Shown here: positions 56,290 through 64,000 of the stretch, one piece after another
Numbering within the stretch: the stretch's first letter is position 1
Layout: every line of letters starts with the position of its first letter
Assembly (NCBI GenBank): GCA_034620365.1
Contig: JAQGEQ010000245.1
Coordinates: forward strand, 1 to 64,000
DNA: 64,000 bases
From: Pegea sp. RAD2-039
Lineage: Eukaryota; Chordata; Thaliacea; Salpida; Salpidae
Direction of reading: 5' to 3'
Notes under the pieces: generated by a model
Told to the model about the DNA's origin: nothing
Database searches by the model: none
Seen by the model: the letters and a program-made list of their open reading frames with translations, nothing else
Position numbers and translations under genes: made by a program

Positions 56290-57480
56290 AATTGAATTTT
56301 GAAAAGTCAGTTTTGTCCGGACAAATACTAGATTGAACTAAATTAATATATATATAAAGAAATATCAATTAACAACTTTTTGGTCTTGTCACAAGTCCAA
56401 AATCACATATTTGAAATCGACAAACGTGTCGATGTCCTTAAAACAAATTAGTTGTAATTGGTTAGTAACCTTGTCTCTGAAAACTTCATGAAATTCAGAA
56501 TAGTTGTATAACCGCTGAAAACATGTATTTTGTCGATAGGATAGCTTAGGATTTTTTAATAAGTTCAAACAATATTTCAACAAACAATGAAAACTTTGAA
56601 TAAGAAGAATGTTGTTAATATTATAGATAAAAGGAATTAAACAATTTGAATAGCTAGTTTTTGTAACTTTTATTTATTGGTAATTTTGTTAGTCAATAAA
56701 TTTAAAAGTATTTTAGAAAGTGTTCAAAATATAATTATTGTATTTAGTTAGTTACTTTGGGTGAAAATTGAAAAATATTATTTTTGGATATTATAAAATA
56801 TCTTAAACTAAGTATCATCATAATATTTTTGTTAATGACATTTGCCAAAGATCTAAACGTTAAGATGATATTTTAAAACTGCAAGCTATATCATGAGTTA
56901 ATTAGAAACTTGTCCTGCTTAGTGGCGAAGCGGTTACTACACCTACCTTATAGTTAGGAAGTACCGGGTTCGACCCCAGGTGGAGACATATAAAACTCCT
57001 GAGAAAAACCATAAAAAACTCGTGAGAATGTGTGTTAGAGAGATGTGCTCTCTTTAGGCACCCTCCTTCGCATTTATATAAATAAATAAATAAATAAATA
57101 AATAAAGTTAAACTTTCTGATAATCAACATATAGCAAATTTCAAAATAAACTTTTTATACAAATTGTGTTTTGCTTTTTATATTTTTACTTTGTTTTGTT
57201 TTTTAACCCAAAACTGTGAGTCTAAGAAAAGTTAATATATAAGATTGATTGTTTTTAACTTGGCCTTGATAAGAAACTTGTATCACTTGCGTCATTTTAA
57301 AATCTGATAATCTCAATTGAATTATAAGCATAATTTTGAAAGCTGAACTTAGCTAAAGACTATTTCATTACTCAACAACGCCTTAATTTATAGTGACGTA
57401 ATCGAACAAGTTGATTTTGATCAAAAATTAAAAGGTTTTACTGTTATTGTTAGATGACTAACACAGTAAGGAAATTAAAA
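56290..57480 (+). repeat. Direct duplicate of 38385-39400, split by a SINE
   Basis: Starts with TTTGTCCGGACAAATACTAG and the hairpin ATCGAC-AAACGT-GTCGAT near 56418. It continues through the TTGGTTAGTAACCTTGTCT block to the ATAGTGACGTAATCGAAC block near 57391. The SINE at 56913 interrupts it. Confidence 0.75.
56913..57106 (+). mobile_element. tRNA-derived SINE sharing its tail with the LINE
   Basis: About 194 bp. The head has a clear pol III A box (TGGCGAAGCGG, 56923-56933) and B box (GGTTCGACCCC, about 56968-56978), with a tRNA-like anticodon arm between. A short unrelated body follows. Then GTGAGAATGTGTGTTAGAGA and the CTCTCTTTAGGCACCCTCCT block match the 3' end of the LINE at 1-985, ending in an (AATA)n tail. 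The paralogous site at 38960-38990 lacks the element, giving the empty site. Non-coding; it would be copied by LINE enzymes. Confidence 0.9.
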
Positions 57481-58384
57481 CTAAAATTGTTTTTTGTGTT
57501 ACTAATATAAGCAAAAACATCAGACTACAACTTTCTTGTTCTTAATTCTTTAATCTTAAATTGTTTTTTTAAATTTGATGTAACAAATTGTAGGATTTTA
57601 AACAAAATATTTCATTTTGCTGAAGTTATCAATTATTTGGATATTTATTATCAGGTATATTTTGAAGGTTTATTTTATATGTTTTCTATTGATATGAAGT
57701 ATTCTAAAATTAAACTTCAAACTATGTGAAACTAAAAAAAATACTTGTAATTTGTTTTAATTTTTATTGAATTTAGAACAATTAAGAAAATGGTTTTGTT
57801 TTAATATTTAATTTATAATCACATTATTTCTCTACTATAAATTCATTTGTAATTTATTTATTAATTTTCATTAAATGTTGCGTCTTAGTGTCGGTTATCA
57901 AATTTTAACTTAAATCAGTGACTTCGAATTTCCAAAATATGTTTTTAAAAATGTTCAAAAATAACAACTGCTTCTCTTTTAAGATTTTAATTTTCAGATA
58001 TTAATATTCAAATTTTACAACAAATTGAGTAAAATATTCAGTTTAAATATATAATGTAAAAATTTTGTAAAAAGTTAATAAAACATGCGATTTGCAATTC
58101 TACAAGATTACTTTTTTCTAATTATTATAGAAACAATGCGTTTTTATCTTTGTAAGAATATTTAAGAAAATGGGATTAACGTTTATTTTGAGTTAAATAA
58201 AAACGAAATCTTCATTAGTCTTAAAACCTAATTTTAATCAACTGTTCTTATAATATTTTATTAAGTAAAAAAAAACATTACCAAAATTATACAAAGAAAT
58301 TCAAACAAATTCTACTTTGTCAATTCATTAAGATTCAGTGTAAACCTGACTTAAACAAAATATTTGCGATTTGTCTCACTTTTA
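57110..58384. other. AT-rich repeat spacer
   Basis: Continuation of the 39000-39420 relatives, a diverged copy of 39475-39620 (57560-57680), and a relative of 5390-5700 and 49700-50060 at 57990-58380. No gene supported. Confidence 0.5.
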
Positions 58385-59740
58385 TTAAAATTTAGTAAAT
58401 TAAACATTTACAACATTTTGTAAAATTTAATTGCATTTTACTATTTATTTTTCAGTCACAAGATGTCACTTTAATAGTTGTATGTATATATTTTATAATT
58501 TTATAAACTTTGTTTCCTCTTATCTGTTAGACATATAGTGTTGTTTGGTGACTTTGAGCTTCGAAAACATTCTTTATTTATATTCATACAAGGTTTATTC
58601 ATACTCATACAATTAACTTTATATAAGTAGTATTTGTAATAGTCTTAGTTTTAAGAAATTATTAGACAGTATGAACTAAAGTGTATTATGTACTTTGAAG
58701 TAGGAAATAGTTTCTCCATAAGCTTGATAACAAATTAAAAAAGAATTTGTATCACAGTTTTAAATAACTCAAACTTTTAAAGATAAATGAAATTTAACAA
58801 ATTCACTTTCTCCTGGCTAATACTTAATGAAAAGATATTTTTTTCACGAAATGCTCCTTAACCTGTAGATATAAATATAAAACTTCAATATAATATTTGA
58901 AATCGACCATTTGTCGATAAAATAATCTGATAAGTACAACTAACAAATAGCAGCAAACTATTAAATTTAAAACTGCTAGAGTGTTTTATACAATAATATT
59001 AATTAGGGTGATTATTAATTTGGCATCAAATGTTTGTCGTTAATATAGTTTTTGAATTTAAAAATTTTTTTTGTTTGTCCTTGTATTCAATAGGATAGTG
59101 ATTTTATTTACAAAAAATTACGATGATTACTAGCTAAACAATTTTCTTTAAAGAATATCAATTAATTTATTGGGTAGCAAAATAATTAAGAACAAATTTA
59201 CTATAAACTAGCGAAAGTAAGTTAACATTATTGTCGGTGATGTAATTAGAAAGTATTAATTTGGTTATCGTAGTTAACCAGTATAAAATCAAACTTTCTC
59301 CTATTTTTAATTAGTGCCATTAAAAAAAGTTTAATTTTAATTTGTTATTCTTATCATTAGTTTGTAGTAATAATTTTATTTGAATTGAGTTATTTGCTTA
59401 TTTCCATTCTTTGTTATTTCAACTTCTTTCAATGAAATAAATCAAAAATACTTTATATTAGAAAATTTACACAACAAACGAAGAAGAAATAATCTTGACA
59501 AAATTATTGCAAATTTTAACTGTAAATCAAAAAATATTGTAAAGTGAAATTTACGTTTGTAAAGCAAAATAAAAGGCTTTTTTGTTGTAATATTACTGTT
59601 TTTTAACTGAAAAATAATAATTTGAGTTGCTTCATTTGCTAATGTGAAATTTTGTGAAACGCAAAAATACGTCGGATGAAAATTTATAAGGTTCAAATAG
59701 AAAGTTGAAGACAGTTTCAATCAAATCATAACAAGTAGTA
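58385..59740 (+). repeat. Left arm of a 1.35-kb inverted repeat, with module copy 17
   Basis: Faces 62090-63480 across a 2.3-kb loop. It contains the complete module: CAGTCACAAGATGTCACT near 58454, CTTATCTGTTAGACATATAG near 58518, CTCCTGGCTAATACTTAATG near 58810, hairpin ATCGAC-CATTT-GTCGAT near 58903 and the AATAGGATAGTGATTT tail near 59089. Confidence 0.75.
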
Positions 59741-60149
59741 TATCGACGCTAAACTTAAGAATAAACTTAAGAAAATTCATTACATTCTTCAAACAATGTT
59801 AAACTCTAAAAAGTTATTTAATACAAACTATAAAATCAATAATTGCAACAATTTAATACAAAATAAAAACATTAAGAAATTTATGAAATTTTTCTCGAAA
59901 CATAATTATTCAAATATTTTGGAACTGAAAAATGTTCAATATTAGAATAAACTCAGTTATTTTCGAACTTCCAAAACATATTTTGAAAAATATCCAGTAA
60001 AAGTCTCGGCATAAATTAGAAAAATCTCAAATAATCTAATCAAAATTAGCAAATGCAATTTGTTTTTAGTTTTTTTGTCAACTCACAAATTTATTCTTAT
60101 GATTATGAAGAAGCAAACTTACGAAATGAGGAAAAATTATATTAGAAAA

Positions 60150-60300
60150 ATAACTTTTCTCCGGACAAACACTAGATATAAAGTAGTTTTTATTATGAAT
60201 AATATTCCTCAGTACACAAGTTTATATTAAAAAAAATTATAATATTTTTGATATCGACCATTTGTCGATAGAATTATCCGAATAAATCTTAACTTAAACT
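60150..60300 (+). repeat. Dispersed module, copy 18 (box and hairpin)
   Basis: CTCCGGACAAACACTAGATA near 60160 and hairpin ATCGAC-CATTT-GTCGAT near 60254. Confidence 0.65.
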
Positions 60301-60499
60301 TCGAACTTGAAAAACACATTTCTACAATTATTCAGAAATAGTTTCGATCAAAATAAGAAAAATCTCGAATAAGGTAATTAAATTTACTGAAAACATTCCT
60401 TATTTCGTTTAATTGTTGTATTTTAGGGTCGTTTACAAAATTTTAACTTAAATTAGTGATTTGAAACTTCCAAAACTCGTTTTTAAAAGTGTGAAAACA

Positions 60500-60730
60500 T
60501 TATAAAAATGTTAATTTTGTTTGATACGAAAAGCTACTTGCTAAGATAGTATTGTTTTCAATTTAAGCATAATTATCATAATTTCATCAAAGTTTAAAAG
60601 TATTTCTTAAAATTCAAGTTATCAAATATCACTAACAAAAACATAGCCTAAAGCAATGCAAGGTGTTCAAAATTATCTATCTTCAGCGACTTCTAGCGTC
60701 AACTTTTTCTACTATAGAAACATAAAACTG
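60500..60730 (-). repeat. Reverse GACGCTAGACGTCGCT-type block
   Basis: CAGCGACTTCTAGCGTCAAC near 60683, preceded by the 'ACATAGCCTAAAGCAATGCA' block. Closest to 42870-43070. Confidence 0.6.
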
Positions 60731-61606
60731 AAAAATCTTTAATTAAATTTTTATTATTTTTATCAAAACATTTTTACTTACACAAAACAATCAATCTTGC
60801 TTAAGTTGTATGAAGTAAACCTTAGTATTTTCTAAAAACAACTTAGGTTAAAAAGTAAACTATAAATGTTATCCAAAAGACGAATTTATTGCTATTTTAA
60901 TCATTACAGTAAAAGAAAAGTTATATAACCAGAAAGAAAAAATTTCATATGATTTGTTTCTTTAATCAGTATAAGTCAAGATTTAAAGTTTGAAATTTTT
61001 CTACAAAAGCTTCAACTTATTCGCAATTTTGTTGTGAAAAATTTCTACATTAAAAGCATTTTTATCGTTTTTATTAAATATAGTGAGTCTAAATGTTTAA
61101 TATGTTCTTAAGTGATTTATATATAGTAAGTTCAGTACTACTTTTTTTGTAAAGCGTTTACCCACCTGGTATTTTTTCTAATAGTTTACATAATAAAATG
61201 CAGAAGAGTAGTGGTGAGACTCAGTTATCTTTGACAAGTAGTCGATTGATATTAAGTTTTAGTGATTCTTCGATCTTGCAATTTATTTAACTAATAATTT
61301 TTAATTCATTTTTCATGAATTGCAGGATAGTTTGAATGGATATAAAAATATCAAAAAGTAATTTTAAAATAGAAAAAATAGTTGTAGTTAGTAATTCTCG
61401 TAAAGTTTATTAATTCAAATCACTATCCTGTTGATTACAATGACAAATAACAATTTCTTCAAAATTTTGAAAACCGACAACATTTGATGTCAAATTGAAA
61501 TTACACACCATGTAATTTTAGTAATTGAAACAATCAAGCCGTTTTAACTTAACATTGTTATTCATTTTTTAATAATCTCTTCAAAAACAGATTTAATATC
61601 CACAAG

Positions 61607-61687
61607 ATCTCACTACGAACGATCTTTGACAAAGATAAATAAGCCAGAAGTTGATGAGATCAAAATAACTTCTGGTGTCGATCGAAG
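61607..61687 (+). pseudogene. Exon-like island, second copy, 8-base deletion
   Basis: Same flanks as 2153-2241 (acceptor ATATCCACAAG, donor GTGACGTC). After the deletion the frame reads SLTKINKPEVDEIKITSGVD. The part after the deletion is conserved at the protein level, with conservative changes. Confidence 0.35.
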
Positions 61688-62089
61688 GTGACGTCATCAG
61701 CATGTGGAGATATCAGTGGTTGATTTGTTTAGTTTTTATTTTGAAAGAAGAGTTTTTGAAAAAAGAAGATGAGCACCAAATTTTTAAACTTCATTACAAT
61801 TGCATCCTCTTAAATATTTCTAAAATTAATCTCTATTACATACAGAGGTGAAACTTAAAATTGTTAATTCTGTTATTTTAATAAAAGTTTGATTTACTAG
61901 TTTTGATGTGATTACAGTTTTAGATAGTTCAAAAACTTCTTGGCTTTAGTAGTTTTTAAGCCAAATGTTTTATTTTCATTTTTTATTTTGTTTATCAAAT
62001 AAAACTTTATTTCAGACTGAAAAAGTTCCGGTTCACTGATTTTGCTTTTCAGACTTGCTTTTATTTTGAGTATAGCGTCTATATACTAC

Positions 62090-63480
62090 TTGTTATGATT
62101 TGAATCAAACTGTTTTCAACTTTCTATTTGAAATTTATAAATTTTTTTCCAACTTATTTTTCATTTCACAAAATTTCACATTAGTAAATGAAGCAACTCA
62201 AATTATTACCTTTTAGTTGAAAACAGTAATTTAACAAAATACAAAGCTTTTAATTTGTTTTACAATCGTAAATTTCAAGATAGAGCACTTTTAAATTTAC
62301 AGTTTAAGTTTGCAATAAATTTGTTAAGATTATTTCTTCTTCGTTTGTTGTGTAAATTTTTCTAATATAAATTATTTTTGAATTATTTCATTGAAAGAAG
62401 TTAAAATAACAAAGAATGAAAATAACCAAATAACTCTATTCAAATAAAATTATTACTACTAACAAATGATAAGAATAACAAATTAAAATGATACCTTCTT
62501 TAATGGCACTAATCAAAAATAGGAGAAAGTTAGATTTTAAACTGGTTAATTACTATAACCAAATTACAACTTTCTAATTACATCACCGACAAGTTATCTG
62601 TACAATTGTTATTGTAAAGTAGAAGAAAAAAGTTTTAATTTACTATCGTTGGTTTATAGTAGCTTTAATTTTTAATCATATTACTACCAAATAAATTAAC
62701 TGCTATTACTAATAAACATTCATTTAGCTATTAACCATCGAACGTTTTTGTAAATCAAATCACTATCCCATTGAATACAACAATAAACCATAATTTCTTC
62801 AAGATTTAAAAACTATAATATCGACAAATATTTGATGCCAAATTAAAATTCATGCCAATTAATATTATTAAACGAAATAATCAAGCAGTTTTTAATTTAA
62901 AAGTTTGCTGTTACTTGTTAGTTCTATCTTTCGAATTATTCTATCGACAAATGGTCGATATTAAAATTTAATTACATCATTATAAATGATAAAAACCATA
63001 ATGTAAGTCAACGAACATTTCATTATATAAAAAATCTTCTCATCTAGTATTTGTCAGGAAAAATTGATTTTGTAAAATTTTTAGCTAACTTTGAAAGTTT
63101 GATTTATGTAAAACTGTGAGACGATTTTTATTTTTTTTTGCTATCAATCTTATAGAAAAATATTTCCTACTCTTAGTGATAAAATATTTTAGTTTTAAAC
63201 TGTTTATTGATTTTTTAAAACTAAGACTTTTACAAATACTACTGATATAAAGCTAATTGTATGAGTATGAATAAACCTTGTATGAATATTAATAAAAAAT
63301 GTTTTGTAAGCTCAAAGTCACTGAGTAACACTATTTCTCTGACAGATAGGAGGATACAACGTTTTTAAGTTTAAAAAATTAAACATAAAACTGTTATAGT
63401 GACATCTTGTGACCGAAAAATAAATACTAAAATGCAATTAAATCTTACAAAAGTTTCAGTTTAAAGTTGAATTTACTAAA
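62090..63480 (-). repeat. Right arm of the 1.35-kb inverted repeat, with module copy 19
   Basis: Reverse complement of 58385-59740. Hairpin TATCGACAAATGGTCGATA near 62942, CATCTAGTATTTGTCAGG near 63039, CTATTTCTCTGACAGATAGG near 63330 and GACATCTTGTGACCG near 63402. Confidence 0.75.
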
Positions 63481-63489
63481 CTAAATATT

Positions 63490-64000
63490 TTGTGAACTTT
63501 TGATAAAAACAAATGTGGGATTATAAACAAAAGATTTCATTTTACTAAACTAATCAATTATTTGGATGATTGTTGTCAGATATATTTTAAAAATTGGTTT
63601 TAAATTTTTTTTAATAACCTTTTTTATAAATAACCCATATCATACTATCGTTCTCAATTTAAATTATTTTTGTCTTTAGAATTTATTACAAAGAAACAAA
63701 ATTATAGTTAAAAAAAAGAAGAAGAATTTTTTAAACCTTACTAACCAGCTGTAAAAATTCAAACATTTTTTCTTTGTTTTTTTGATATTGTATCATAAAT
63801 ACAAATTTAAAACTAAATAATTTGAGTATTTATAGCTAAAGAAGTTCAATTGTTTGAAATTATAATTTTGAAACTAAAATATTTTTTTAAATAAAAAATC
63901 ATTTCAAACAGTTTTCCACTGAAGCCACTCTCATATGACACAGAATGTTTTTCCTTTTTTTGTGATAATTAAAAACTATAAATTCGTGATTTTCGAAAAC
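63490..64000 (+). repeat. Direct repeat with 39475-39990, runs off the window
   Basis: Near-identical 0.5 kb continuing past the right edge. No coding potential seen. Confidence 0.7.

Noticed and set aside
59442-59720. 92-codon minus-strand frame in the left arm of the inverted repeat
   Set aside because: The matching right arm breaks the frame and the composition is typical of A/T-rich background.

Overview
The window is very AT-rich eukaryotic DNA, almost certainly from an invertebrate animal. The evidence is a LINE reverse transcriptase fragment at the left edge, a tRNA-derived SINE, TGEKP-linked C2H2 zinc fingers, tRNA-like sequences and intron-type splice signals. There are no bacterial operons, Shine-Dalgarno sites or CRISPR arrays. 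I cannot fix the clade from sequence alone. Most of the window is non-coding and consists of old, overlapping repeats.

Layout. 1-985: 3' end of a non-LTR retrotransposon. 986-7690: AT-rich repeats with short coding-like islands. 7690-36830: a block duplicated three times. Copy A is 7690-16477, copy B 16478-24840 and copy C 27640-36830. The core of each copy is a head-to-head pair: a C2H2 zinc-finger gene on the minus strand and a long single-exon gene of about 778 codons on the plus strand that I do not recognise. Copy C keeps both genes open. Copy B keeps the long gene but only the first codons of the zinc-finger gene. Copy A has a broken zinc-finger gene and a long gene with one nonsense codon and a lost C-terminus. 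Downstream of the long gene, B and C carry two short degraded reading frames and a tandem tRNA-His-like/tRNA-iMet-like pair. 36830-64000: a mosaic of direct and inverted duplications, LINE 3' tails, one SINE and a minisatellite.

Two patterns run through the whole window. First, a repeat module of about 0.65 kb occurs about twenty times on both strands. It carries, in fixed order, a CAGTCACAAGATGTC motif, a CTATTTGTCnGACAAATAG palindrome, a GTCCGGACAAATACTAGAT box and an ATCGAC-N5-GTCGAT hairpin. Second, small GC-richer islands at 2153, 4790-5095, 43775, 50314 and 61607 look like decayed exons of an acidic protein family, copied together with the repeats. Large inverted repeats (3900-6720 with 48740-51440; 36840-39300 with 52000-54440; 58385-59740 with 62090-63480) tie the two halves together.

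The best candidate for something undescribed is the zinc-finger/long-ORF cassette. The long ORF stays in frame between copies while most nucleotide differences change the amino acid, and the copies are mosaics of one another. No function can be assigned from the sequence.
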